Shown here one piece after another: positions 52,802 to 61,666 of a stretch of 64,000 bases of DNA. The position numbers were made by a program, and so were the translations under genes. Under the pieces are notes generated by a model that saw nothing but the letters and a program-made list of their open reading frames with translations, was not told the origin of the DNA and searched no databases. Source of the stretch: Ignavibacteria bacterium (lineage in GTDB: Bacteria; Bacteroidota; Ignavibacteria; Tepidaquicellales; Tepidaquicellaceae); the NCBI GenBank assembly GCA_028714695.1, contig JAQTLX010000001.1, forward strand, positions 276,307-340,306, given 5' to 3'. How positions within the stretch are numbered: position 1 is the stretch's first letter; each line of letters begins with the position of its first letter.

Positions 52802-52960
52802 TAAATAGAGTAAAATTTATGATTCAACGAAGAGTTCTAATCCGGGTAAGTATATTTTTTGTGATTATAAGTCATTTCCTGGTAATTTTTGAATTTTACG
52901 TTTCCTTATTTTGTTATTTCAATTATACGACTTAATCCATATTTTTTACGAAATTACGAT

Positions 52961-53443
52961 ATGAAAGAAGAAAGAGTAAATTTAATCAAAGAGAAACTTG
53001 CAAGTTTCGGTATCGAGTACTATGACGTAAACGGAACTACGGGAATTGTAACGACTCCTGAGAAAATCGTTGATGTATGCAGCCTGCTGAAATCCGATGC
53101 GGACATTTCGTTCGAGCAGTGCAGGGATGCAGTCGGTATCGATAATTTCAAGAAGGAAAATAGATTCGAAGTCATTTATAATCTATATTCACTGAAATTC
53201 AAAGACAGACTGTTCGTCAAAGTTATTCTTGATACAAAAAAGCCCGAAACTCCTTCGTTGACGGGCATCTGGGCAGGTGTTAACTGGTATGAGCGTGAAG
53301 CATACGATATGTTCGGAATCATTTTTGCAAACCATCCGGACCTCAGAAGAATTTATATGCCCGAAGAGTTCGAGCATTATCCTTTAAGAAAAGATTTTCC
53401 TTTAATGGGCATTCCGGGATCAATTCCTTTGCCAAAAAAATAG
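52961..53443 (+). CDS. nuoC: NADH-quinone oxidoreductase subunit C
   Basis: A 160-residue protein. The C-terminal half is the 30-kDa subunit signature: TPSLTGIWAGVNWYEREAYDMFGIIFANHPDLRRI and YPLRKDFPL. The frame extends upstream to a TTG at 52889, but the Met at 52961 begins the conserved protein. NuoC belongs to the peripheral arm of complex I, next to NuoD. It is the first gene of a short nuo set and is 4 bases before nuoD. Confidence 0.95.
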   Translation: MKEERVNLIKEKLASFGIEYYDVNGTTGIVTTPEKIVDVCSLLKSDADISFEQCRDAVGIDNFKKENRFEVIYNLYSLKFKDRLFVKVILDTKKPETPSLTGIWAGVNWYEREAYDMFGIIFANHPDLRRIYMPEEFEHYPLRKDFPLMGIPGSIPLPKK

Positions 53444-53447
53444 ACAT

Positions 53448-54725
53448 ATGCCGCATACAGTTTATGAAAAAATGAAAGAAAATGATCCTGAAATTCCAAA
53501 GTCTAAGATACTTGAGGCGCTGGAATCACAGGATTTAAGCATAGAATTTGACGATGCTCTCGAGAATGAAATGGTGCTTAATATGGGTCCCCAGCATCCG
53601 GCAACCCACGGCGTGCTCAGGCTTCTCGTAAGTCTCGACGGCGAAACCATTAAAAAAGTAGTTCCCGATCTCGGCTATTTGCACAGGGGATATGAGAAAC
53701 TCGCGGAGAATATGTCGTACCATGAGTTCATTCCGCATACAGACCGTCTTGATTATCTTCAGCCCGTTGCGAATAATGTTGCTTACACGCTTGCAGTGGA
53801 AAAACTTCTGAATCTGGAAATTCCCGAAAGGGCGAAATATATAAGAACAATTTCCGCAGAACTGGGAAGAATACAATCGCACCTTATCGCTTACGGAACA
53901 ACCGTTATGGATACGGGCGGACTGACACCGTTTCTATGGGGAATGAGAGAAAGAGAAAAAATTCTTGATATTTACGATACATATATAGGAGTAAGGTTCA
54001 CTACATCTTACACGCGTATAGGCGGAGTAGCGCAGGATATGCCGGACGAATCATTTGCGGCAATCCGGAAATTCATCGATGAGTTTCCCGGATATCTGAA
54101 GGAAATGAGAGATATAATCGAAAGAAACAGAGTCTTCGTCGACAGGCTTGAAGGCATCGGCTATATGTCGAAAGAAGATATTATCAATTACGGAATAAAC
54201 GGACCGATACTTCGCGCGGCAGGTGTCGACAGCGATTTAAGAAAAGACAATCCCTATTTGATATACGATAAACTTGATTTCGACGTTCCTACAACAACTG
54301 AGAGCGACTGTCTTGCAAGGTTCTGGATAAGATTTCAGGAAATGTACGAGTCCGTTAAGATTATAAGGCAGTGCATCGATAATATGCCGTCAGGACCCGT
54401 TAATGCTCTTGAGCCGAAAAAAGTACTTCCGAAAAAGGAAAGAGTTTATACAAAGATGGAAGAACTTATTCATGATTTCATGCTGATTAATTTCGGGCAG
54501 AACCCTCCCGTGGGAGAATCATACGGTGCGGTTGAATCGTCTAAAGGCGAACTTGGTTTCTATATAAAAAGCGACGGAAGCGGTCATCCATTCAGGATGA
54601 AAATCCGTTCGCCGTCGTTCTGTAATATTCAGGGACTTCCCGTTATGCTGAAAAATGCTTTCATATCGGATTCCGTTGTAATTATCGGCGGATTGGACCC
54701 CGTTATGGGCGAAGCGGATAAATAA
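53448..54725 (+). CDS. nuoD: NADH-quinone oxidoreductase subunit D
   Basis: A 425-residue 49-kDa subunit with MGPQHPATHGVLRLLVSLDG, LGYLHRGYEKLAE, RTISAELGRIQSHLI and the C-terminal IIGGLDPVMGEADK (usual ending near Gly-x-Asp-Arg). It lies at the quinone site of complex I. It is separate from nuoC and has an extra N-terminal stretch of about 45 residues before the conserved start. Confidence 0.97.
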   Translation: MPHTVYEKMKENDPEIPKSKILEALESQDLSIEFDDALENEMVLNMGPQHPATHGVLRLLVSLDGETIKKVVPDLGYLHRGYEKLAENMSYHEFIPHTDRLDYLQPVANNVAYTLAVEKLLNLEIPERAKYIRTISAELGRIQSHLIAYGTTVMDTGGLTPFLWGMREREKILDIYDTYIGVRFTTSYTRIGGVAQDMPDESFAAIRKFIDEFPGYLKEMRDIIERNRVFVDRLEGIGYMSKEDIINYGINGPILRAAGVDSDLRKDNPYLIYDKLDFDVPTTTESDCLARFWIRFQEMYESVKIIRQCIDNMPSGPVNALEPKKVLPKKERVYTKMEELIHDFMLINFGQNPPVGESYGAVESSKGELGFYIKSDGSGHPFRMKIRSPSFCNIQGLPVMLKNAFISDSVVIIGGLDPVMGEADK

Positions 54726-54742
54726 ATTTTAAATATATAATT

Positions 54743-55228
54743 TTGAGCAAGCAATTATTTAACGAAGAAGAATTAAAGAAAATCGAAGAGGTTAAATCCA
54801 GATATCCTGATTCGAAAGCGGCGCTGCTGCCCGTGTTATGGATGATTCAGGAAAAAGAAGGCTGGATATCGAGTGAATCAATGAAGCTGGCAGGGGATTT
54901 GTTGAATGTGCCTTATGAACATATACTCGGGGTAGTGACTTTTTATACTATGTTCAATGATAAGCCGAAAGGTAAATACCACCTTCAGATATGTACTAAT
55001 GTATCATGCATGCTGAGAGGCGGATATGAACTTTATAATTATATTTCGGATAAACTCGGGATAAAAAATAATGAAACAACTTCGGACGGAATGTTCACAA
55101 TAGAGGAAGTCGAATGCCTGGGCTCATGCGCAACAGCGCCAATGATGCAGGTCAACAATAAGGAGTATTATGAGAATCTTGATAATGCAAAAGCGGAAGA
55201 GATAATATCAAAATTTAAAAGCAAATAA
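54743..55228 (+). CDS. nuoE: NADH-quinone oxidoreductase subunit E
   Basis: A 161-residue 24-kDa subunit with the thioredoxin-like fold and a [2Fe-2S] site from CTNVSC (Cys-x4-Cys) and CLGSC (Cys-x3-Cys). It takes part in the NADH-dehydrogenase module with NuoF. The start is a TTG, 17 bases after nuoD. The gene for NuoF follows only after a 463-bp insertion. Confidence 0.95.
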   Translation: MSKQLFNEEELKKIEEVKSRYPDSKAALLPVLWMIQEKEGWISSESMKLAGDLLNVPYEHILGVVTFYTMFNDKPKGKYHLQICTNVSCMLRGGYELYNYISDKLGIKNNETTSDGMFTIEEVECLGSCATAPMMQVNNKEYYENLDNAKAEEIISKFKSK

Positions 55229-55245
55229 TTACTATATTTAAGAAC

Positions 55246-55708
55246 AGGTCCACAAAGATTCACAAAGAAGACACAAAGGTTTTATCAGTTATGACAGCTG
55301 ACGAATTATCGAATATAATAATCGGTTGCGCTATTGAAGTTCATAAGACATTAGGTCCCGGAATGTTGGAATCCAGTTATGAGGAATGTTTGGATTATGA
55401 ATTAAAGAAAAAGGGACTTATTACAAAAAGGCAGATACCTGTTCCGGTTATATATAAAGAAGTTAAACTGGATTGTGGTTACTGGCTTGATTTGTTGGTT
55501 GAAGATAAAGTAATTATAGAAATTAAATCTGTTGATAAATTAATTCCGATTCATCAATCGCAATTATTGACTTACATGCGATTTGCAAATATCAAATTGG
55601 GTTTATTAATTAATTTTAAAGTCAGATTTTTGAAGGACGGTTTAGACAGACTAATTTTATAATATCTTTGTGGTACTTTGAGTAATCTTTGTGATACTTT
55701 GTGAACCT
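55246..55708. mobile_element. 463-bp element with terminal inverted repeats and a GxxExxY gene
   Basis: The left end (55246-55267, AGGTCCACAAAGATTCACAA then AG) and the right end (55687-55708) are inverted repeats identical at 19 of 22 positions. CACAAAG occurs three times at the left (55251, 55261, 55272) and its complement CTTTGTG three times plus one variant at the right (55666, 55676, 55687, 55697). Between them lies one gene. The element sits between nuoE and nuoF; without it the two genes would be about 30 bases apart, normal operon spacing. No transposase is inside, so it must be moved in trans or by another route. Confidence 0.6.
55291..55662 (+). CDS. GxxExxY protein, PD-(D/E)XK nuclease-like
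   Basis: A 123-residue protein. It has GPGMLESSYEECL, the GxxExxY motif that names the family, and YWLDLLVEDKVIIEIKSVDKLIPIHQSQLLTYMR, which holds the nuclease-like Asp...Glu-x-Lys (EIKS) pattern of the PD-(D/E)XK fold. The family is common in multiple copies in Lentisphaerae, Verrucomicrobia and Bacteroidota, with function unproven. Here it is the sole gene of a small inverted-repeat element in the nuo operon, on the same strand as its hosts. Confidence 0.9.
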   Translation: MTADELSNIIIGCAIEVHKTLGPGMLESSYEECLDYELKKKGLITKRQIPVPVIYKEVKLDCGYWLDLLVEDKVIIEIKSVDKLIPIHQSQLLTYMRFANIKLGLLINFKVRFLKDGLDRLIL

Positions 55709-55721
55709 ATTAGAAAAAAAT

Positions 55722-57002
55722 ATGAAGATAATTTTAAAAGACATAAAAGATTTACACAAGATAGACGTTTATGAGTCTAACGGCGGATACTCAGCCCTCC
55801 AAAAGGCATTGAAGGAAATGAAACCCGAAGACGTCACTAACGAAGTGAAGAGTTCGAATCTTCGCGGAAGAGGCGGCGCATGCTTTCCCACGGGTCTTAA
55901 ATGGACTTTCATGCCTAAGACCGGCGATAAGCCGAAGTATCTTTGCTGCAACGGCGATGAATCAGAACCGGGCAGTTTCAAAGACAGAGAAATATTCGAA
56001 AAGAATCCCCATCAGTTTATTGAAGGCGTTTTGCTTGCATGCTATGCAATGGGAATAAATGCCGCATACGTTTACATACGAGGTGAATATTATACGTGGA
56101 TTAATATTCTGCAAACCGCAATTGATGACGCATATAAAAAAGGATATATCGGGAAAAATATTCTCGGAACAAAATTTTCAACAGATATTTATATTCACAG
56201 AGGTGCCGGAGCATATATCTGCGGAGAAGAATCCGCATTAATGAATTCAATTGAAGGAAAACGCGGATATCCGCGCGTGAAACCTCCGTTTCCCGCGGCT
56301 TACGGATTATGGGGATGTCCGACAACAATAAATAATATTGAAACGCTTGCCAATATCCCCGAAATAATAAAAAACGGAGCCGAGTGGTTTTCGAAAATCG
56401 GTGCGCCAAAACATCCCGGGACTCTTTTGTTCGGAGTAAGCGGGCACATTAATAAACCCGGCGTTTATGAATTGCCCACCGGCACTCCTCTTATGACAAT
56501 CATAAATGATATTTGCGGAGGTGTTCTTGGCGGAAAAGAAATCAAAATGGTGATACCAGGCGGTTCATCTATGCCTCCTTTAACACGTGATGAATGTCTG
56601 AAAGCAAACATGGATAATGAAAGTCTGAAGGAGTTTGGTTCTTCAATAGGAACGGCAGGCGTAATGGTTATGAACGAAGATACGGATATTTTGAAAGTAC
56701 TTATAAGAATAGCAAAATTTTATTATCATGAATCATGCGGACAGTGCACACCTTGCAGGGAAGGTACAGGCTGGCTTCTGAGGGTGCTGAAAAGAATCGA
56801 TGCAGGCAACGGCAGAATGAGCGACCTTGATTTGCTGACTTCGGTGGCTCAGAACATCGAAGGCAATACTATCTGCGCGCTTGGAGATGCCGCGGCATGG
56901 CCTGTGAAATGGACAGTTAAAAAATTCCGTAAAGATTTTGTGAACAAAATAAAAGATGATGTCGAAGTGCCGGTTATGAATAAGGTTCATTCGCTGAGGT
57001 AG
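55722..57002 (+). CDS. nuoF: NADH-quinone oxidoreductase subunit F
   Basis: A 426-residue 51-kDa subunit carrying NADH, FMN and a [4Fe-4S] cluster. Motifs: GRGGACFPTGLKW (NADH), CNGDESEPGSFKDR, GAGAYICGEESAL (FMN), and ESCGQCTPCREGTGW with a later TICALG (four Cys of the cluster). An earlier GTG at 55701 also opens the frame but lies in the inserted element; the Met at 55722 fits the family. It is the last gene of the set; a terminator follows. Confidence 0.96.
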   Translation: MKIILKDIKDLHKIDVYESNGGYSALQKALKEMKPEDVTNEVKSSNLRGRGGACFPTGLKWTFMPKTGDKPKYLCCNGDESEPGSFKDREIFEKNPHQFIEGVLLACYAMGINAAYVYIRGEYYTWINILQTAIDDAYKKGYIGKNILGTKFSTDIYIHRGAGAYICGEESALMNSIEGKRGYPRVKPPFPAAYGLWGCPTTINNIETLANIPEIIKNGAEWFSKIGAPKHPGTLLFGVSGHINKPGVYELPTGTPLMTIINDICGGVLGGKEIKMVIPGGSSMPPLTRDECLKANMDNESLKEFGSSIGTAGVMVMNEDTDILKVLIRIAKFYYHESCGQCTPCREGTGWLLRVLKRIDAGNGRMSDLDLLTSVAQNIEGNTICALGDAAAWPVKWTVKKFRKDFVNKIKDDVEVPVMNKVHSLR

Positions 57003-57046
57003 TTTATTCCTTCACAGCGGTTTAAGTGGAAATGGTGTAATAAAAG

Positions 57047-57076
57047 AAGGAATTTTTCTTCTAAGAAAAATTCCTT
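57047..57076. terminator. Intrinsic terminator of the nuo genes
   Basis: A 12-bp stem (AAGGAATTTTTC and its complement) with a 6-base loop, followed by TTTATTC on the plus strand. It lies 45 bases after nuoF and before a convergent lipoprotein gene. Confidence 0.85.
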
Positions 57077-57097
57077 TTTATTCATAAAAGACTGAGT

Positions 57098-57637
57098 TTA
57101 CTTCCCTATAATTTGATAAATTTTATCCGAACAATATTTCGCGAAACCATCGTCATGCATTGCATCAGGCGACATTAATGTAAAGCGTCCGTCGTATTCG
57201 CATTTGTTGAAAACGTCAATCTCGGCGAGTTTCAGATTTCCTGCATCGAAAAAAGCAATCCTGACGTGCATGATATATTTATCTTTAAATACAGGTCTTG
57301 AAACTTTAATTATCCCGTTCCCGTCGCCTGATATTTTAGATGACATGTTATATCTTATGTTTTCGGCTAATTTTTGACCTCTTAATTCCGCGACTATATA
57401 AGGTTCATCAAGCAGTTCCTCGGTACTTCTCGTATCAATGTATTTTGTTTCGGTCGAACCACCTATAAAATCATTCGTTAGAATTCTTCCGTTAAGAGTG
57501 TCATATTGCATGGTCCAGTTTTTTATAGCCGACAGGCCCGATCCATTTATTATATCCGCGGTTGAATAATCGATTGAACCTGTTATACATCCGCTGAATA
57601 TTAAAAACAGAAAGTATAACCCGAAAAATTTTTTCAT
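57098..57637 (-). CDS. Hypothetical lipoprotein
   Basis: A 179-residue protein with signal and lipobox IFSGC (Cys17). The mature part is a small alpha/beta domain with no motif I can name (NDFIGGSTETKYIDTR, ISGDGNGIIKVSRPVF). It is followed by a peptidase gene on the same strand upstream; the two may share a transcript. Confidence 0.6.
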   Translation of the reverse strand: MKKFFGLYFLFLIFSGCITGSIDYSTADIINGSGLSAIKNWTMQYDTLNGRILTNDFIGGSTETKYIDTRSTEELLDEPYIVAELRGQKLAENIRYNMSSKISGDGNGIIKVSRPVFKDKYIMHVRIAFFDAGNLKLAEIDVFNKCEYDGRFTLMSPDAMHDDGFAKYCSDKIYQIIGK

Positions 57638-57690
57638 TTATCCTCCATGATACAGGGAAAAAACTTTAATTTATATTATTATAGAGATAA

Positions 57691-59523
57691 TTATTTTTTA
57701 CCGAGTGTTACCCTGACTGTAACTTCTTTGTCATCTCTCTTTACAACCACGTCTACTTCCTGCCCGGGTTTATATTCCCCAAGCGCCGCTGTATAGTCAT
57801 AAATATTCTTAATATCTTTATCTCCGAATTTTATCATTATATCTCCTGCAAGCAGTCCGCCCTTTTCCGCAGGACTACCTGCCTGAACACCTGACATCTT
57901 AAAGCCGTCGCCGCTATACGAAAAATCAGGAACCGTACCTACATAAACTCTTACGGATTTTTTTTCCGATTTATTGTCGTCTTCTTTTGCGACAACTTTT
58001 GTAAATTCCGGTTTTGAAGAAGCATTTACAAGGTCAGATGCCATATCATATACCATATTAAGTACTTTTGCTTCGCCTTCGGAATTAATCTTATCATATG
58101 TATCCGACGGTTTGTGGTAATCTTCATGAAGGTCTGTAAAGAACATCAGAACCGGAAGATTCTTTCCGTAAAAAGATGAATGGTCTGACGGACCGAAACC
58201 GTCCGGACTCATCGATGTGGAAAAAGAATAAGTCTTGTTGAGTTTCTCTATTTCAGGTACCCAGAACGGCGAAGTGCCGATTCCGTTAAGAATAAGTTTG
58301 TTGTCCTTGAGTCTGCCTATCATATCCATATTTATCATAGCAACTATATTGAACTCTTTGAATTTTTCCGATTTGGTAAAGTACGCAGAACCGATAAGAC
58401 CCTCTTCCTCGCCTGTAAAGCAAAGGAAAAGCATGCTGCGTTTCAAATTATTCTTATTCGCTGCGAATTTTTGCGCAAGTTCCATAATGCCGGCTGTACC
58501 CGATGCATTATCGTCTGCTCCGTGGTGTATAAGTCTTTCTTTGCCTCTGTACATAGAATTCGGTCCCCCGTAACCAAGGTGGTCAAAGTGTGCGCCGAGA
58601 ACTATAACCTCATTTTTAAGTATCGGGTCTGTGCCTTCAAGATATCCGATTACGTTGCCCGTATGCGCAACATCATTTTGAAGGTCAACGCTAAAACTTG
58701 CCGTAATTTCACTAAGTTCTATGCAGTTGGGTTTAAATGTATTGTTTATATCTGTTTGAATCTTGCTGAGGTCGTATCCGCGTTCCTTCAGGAACAATTC
58801 AATAATCGCGCGTTTAGTATTTATTATCGGGAAACCCGAACTCTGCTGAATCATGTCGAATCCGATGCTCATTAGTTCATCTTCACTCGACATATTATCG
58901 GGAGGGGAGATTACTATTATGCCTGCCGGTTTCAAATCCCTGAATGCCGCAATCTTTGCTCTTAATTCTTCGTACGTTCTGAACTTATCATTCGAAGTGT
59001 TCATATAAGTGGGCGAATAACGCATAATCACGATAATCTTTCCTTCAACATTTACCGGATTTCCGTTTGCATCGTTAAAGTCGTTGTAGTCAAGATAAGG
59101 CGCGAGAATTCCGTATCCCGCGAATACAAGTTTACCTTCGGCTGTTCCGTTCGAAGAAATTCCGAGTGGAGTAAAATCTTTTGCGGTTACATCAATTGTT
59201 CCTTTCGGAGTCATAAATTTCAGAAGATTTGCTTTACCTGCTTTCACTCCGTTATTCATGTCAAACCTTTGTATGTATGCGCTGTCGCCCTTTGGTGTAA
59301 GTCCGTATTTCTGAAATTCTTTGCTGATATATTGCCTTGCCATAATATCACCCTGAGTTCCGGGATATCTCCCTTCGAGTTTATCCGAAGCAAGATATTT
59401 TATATGCTCATAAACTTCCTCTTTCGTAATATCGTTATTTCTTACTTTATCAATGTCATTCTGAGAAAACAAAAATCCTGATTGTAAAAACAGAACTATT
59501 AGTAGTGCTATATATTTATTCAT
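57691..59523 (-). CDS. Secreted M28 peptidase with PA insert and PDZ domain
   Basis: A 610-residue exported peptidase with signal peptide (1-20). The M28 zinc site is LGAHFDHLGYG, GADDNASGT, GEEEGLIGS and NMDMIGRL with a later DHSSFYGK and HKPSDTYD. A PA-type insert (about 130-240; VEGKIIVIMRYSP) comes before the catalytic block. The C-terminal 90 residues are a PDZ domain (GFKMSGVQAGSPAEKGGLLAGDIMIKFG). Unlike the M28 protein at 17642 it has no T9SS domain, so it probably stays periplasmic. Relatives are Zn aminopeptidases of the same clan as bacterial Ap1. Confidence 0.93.
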   Translation of the reverse strand: MNKYIALLIVLFLQSGFLFSQNDIDKVRNNDITKEEVYEHIKYLASDKLEGRYPGTQGDIMARQYISKEFQKYGLTPKGDSAYIQRFDMNNGVKAGKANLLKFMTPKGTIDVTAKDFTPLGISSNGTAEGKLVFAGYGILAPYLDYNDFNDANGNPVNVEGKIIVIMRYSPTYMNTSNDKFRTYEELRAKIAAFRDLKPAGIIVISPPDNMSSEDELMSIGFDMIQQSSGFPIINTKRAIIELFLKERGYDLSKIQTDINNTFKPNCIELSEITASFSVDLQNDVAHTGNVIGYLEGTDPILKNEVIVLGAHFDHLGYGGPNSMYRGKERLIHHGADDNASGTAGIMELAQKFAANKNNLKRSMLFLCFTGEEEGLIGSAYFTKSEKFKEFNIVAMINMDMIGRLKDNKLILNGIGTSPFWVPEIEKLNKTYSFSTSMSPDGFGPSDHSSFYGKNLPVLMFFTDLHEDYHKPSDTYDKINSEGEAKVLNMVYDMASDLVNASSKPEFTKVVAKEDDNKSEKKSVRVYVGTVPDFSYSGDGFKMSGVQAGSPAEKGGLLAGDIMIKFGDKDIKNIYDYTAALGEYKPGQEVDVVVKRDDKEVTVRVTLGKK

Positions 59524-59546
59524 TTTCCTTTTTATATTAAATAAAA

Positions 59547-60389
59547 TTAATTTGTTTTGCTGTAATCAAGTTCCGAACCCATTACGCTGTGCGGAATCAA
59601 AAACACAATTAATGTTACAATCGCCGCGCCGAGAACCCAATAAGCGGGTTTTTTGGATTTGAAAACCATAATAGCGGCAACTACCCATGTTATAAATGCA
59701 ATCAGTGTTTTATTGTCGGTCAGGTCAAAACCAAACGGAATACCCGTCCAGTATGCATCGAAAGCATATTTCTGAACAATAGGTCCGAGTATCATACCGC
59801 CAATAAACATTAAACCAAGTGCCCAGAAAGTAAATTTTTTCAGATGGGCTTCTTTTTTGAAAACTTCAATACCTGCGCGTGTCGATAATAACATAGCCGC
59901 AAAAATAAGTATGATGTGTACAAACAATATCGGGGCCGGTACATCGCCTTTGTAACGTATCACAACAGGTTTCTCAGGTATTTCAGTCTCAGTATTCTGT
60001 CCGATAACTCTAATGGAATAATCCAGTTTGCCTGCTGTAGGTTGTTTCGGAAGTTCGGCGCTGAGAATACCGTTGTCGTTTCTCATATCGATTCTCGAAA
60101 CTTCATCTCTGGTCTTATGTCTTTTCCAGATAAGTACTCCTTTGTAATTGTTGTCGCCGACATTTATCTGAACCGGACAATTCTCGTTCGTGCTGTTGCT
60201 CCTGTCGAATTTATAACTTATTTCTTTACCCTGAAAAACAATTTTTCCGGAAACAGGATATGTCGGTCCGGTAATCCTCTGGTAATATGCCGATGCAAAT
60301 GTAATAAGGAATGCCAGCACCCATGGCGCTGATACTTTTGTGTAGTACCAGAAACCCTTCTTGATTTCAATTGTATTGTTATTTTCCAT
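59547..60389 (-). CDS. Multipass membrane protein of unknown function
   Basis: A 280-residue protein with one helix near the N-terminus (about 18-36), an extracytoplasmic beta domain (about 40-145; YPVSGKIVFQGKEISY, AGKLDYSIRVIGQN) and four more helices (about 150-270). No family recognised. It is directly upstream of the M28/PDZ peptidase on the same strand, 23 bases apart. Confidence 0.6.
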   Translation of the reverse strand: MENNNTIEIKKGFWYYTKVSAPWVLAFLITFASAYYQRITGPTYPVSGKIVFQGKEISYKFDRSNSTNENCPVQINVGDNNYKGVLIWKRHKTRDEVSRIDMRNDNGILSAELPKQPTAGKLDYSIRVIGQNTETEIPEKPVVIRYKGDVPAPILFVHIILIFAAMLLSTRAGIEVFKKEAHLKKFTFWALGLMFIGGMILGPIVQKYAFDAYWTGIPFGFDLTDNKTLIAFITWVVAAIMVFKSKKPAYWVLGAAIVTLIVFLIPHSVMGSELDYSKTN

Positions 60390-60483
60390 ATGGTTTTTGT
60401 ATAATATATAAACATAATAAAAGCTGTGATTTAATTCTATACTTAATTATTTATAATTATTATATTCATTACAAACGATTTAT

Positions 60484-61365
60484 ATGAAAGTATTATTAAC
60501 CGGAGGCAGCGGATTACTCGGACAGTACCTGAATGTAACACTTTCAGGCGATAAAGAATTTCTGTCCCTGTATTTCGAAAACACGGGAAACTGCCATAAA
60601 TTTGATTCAATAAGGTTTGATATAAGAGATAAAGGAAAATTATCCCTTCTTTTTGGTAATTTCAGACCGGACGTCGTTATTCATACAGCCTGTTATTCAC
60701 GTCCGGAAATTTGTGCTAAACTTGACCGGAACGAAGTTTATCATCTTAATGTAGATGCAACCGAAAATATTGCAAGACTATGCAATGATTTTAATTCCAA
60801 ACTCATATACACATCAACAGATCTGGTGTATGACGGCTCGGGGAAAGGATTATTAAAGGAAGATGCCGATTTGAATCCTTTGACACTCTATGCCGAATCA
60901 AAACTGATGGGTGAAATTGCAATCCAGAGAAACTGCAATAATTATGTTATTCTGAGGACATCTTTGCTAATCGGATTCGGCTTGTGTCATTCAAGAAATA
61001 ATTTTCACAATACATTTGAATTACTGAAATCTGGCAGGCAGGTTTCTCTTTTTTCCGATCAGTTCCGATCTCCTCTTGCGCTGCATAAGGCAGCCGGATT
61101 TATAGGCAGGCTTTGCGAAATGTCTGTAAGTAATGAAATAATAAATTTCGGAGGAAAAGACAGGGTCTCCAGACTTGAAATCGGTGAAATGATTTGTGAA
61201 TCGGGAGGTTTCAATAAAGATTTAATAAAATCGACATCATGCAAAACTGTGGAGGGGATTATTCAGGTGCCTGACGTATCCATGAACATCGATAAACTGG
61301 CAGGATATGGCCTTAAACAAGATGATATCTCGGATACAATAGATTTAATAATAAGAAACGCATGA
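60484..61365 (+). CDS. dTDP-4-dehydrorhamnose reductase-like SDR (RmlD type)
   Basis: A 293-residue extended SDR with the Rossmann motif TGGSGLLGQYL (7-17), RPDVVIHTACYSRPEIC, STDLVYDGSG and YAESKLMGE (Tyr-x-x-x-Lys), which match RmlD, the last enzyme of dTDP-rhamnose synthesis. No rmlA, B or C gene is near, and the sequence is only family-level, so a related sugar-nucleotide or methionine adenosyltransferase beta-like reductase is possible. Divergent from the membrane protein gene upstream. Confidence 0.78.
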   Translation: MKVLLTGGSGLLGQYLNVTLSGDKEFLSLYFENTGNCHKFDSIRFDIRDKGKLSLLFGNFRPDVVIHTACYSRPEICAKLDRNEVYHLNVDATENIARLCNDFNSKLIYTSTDLVYDGSGKGLLKEDADLNPLTLYAESKLMGEIAIQRNCNNYVILRTSLLIGFGLCHSRNNFHNTFELLKSGRQVSLFSDQFRSPLALHKAAGFIGRLCEMSVSNEIINFGGKDRVSRLEIGEMICESGGFNKDLIKSTSCKTVEGIIQVPDVSMNIDKLAGYGLKQDDISDTIDLIIRNA

Positions 61366-61666
61366 AATAAGAATCGTTTTGAATTTTCAGTTTGAAAATA
61401 TAAAATTATATATTCCTTTACATTTTATATAATATTATTTAATTTAAATCAAACAATCACAATCATATAGCAAATTTCTTCCGATTAAAATAGGCTTTGA
61501 GAGACAAAAGCGAACTATTATACCCTGAATTTTAATCAATTATTTTTACTTACAAAAACCGAAAGAATGCAAAATGCGTTTAAAGGTTTTATTTTAATGA
61601 TTATTTTAATAACTTATTTGTTATTATTTATTATAAATGCATAATCTCAAGTTGAATAAAATTATT
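61366..61666. other. 301-base AT-rich intergenic region
   Basis: Very AT-rich, with no open frame of note, no clear terminator and no recognisable RNA. It must carry the promoter for the lipoprotein gene at 61667. Confidence 0.5.

Noticed and set aside
55246..55708. CACAAAG repeats considered as a CRISPR array
   Set aside because: Units are 7 bases, oppositely oriented at the two ends and flank a gene; there are no spacers or cas genes.
55701..55721. A GTG start for nuoF
   Set aside because: It is part of the inserted element's right repeat, and the conserved protein begins at the ATG at 55722.
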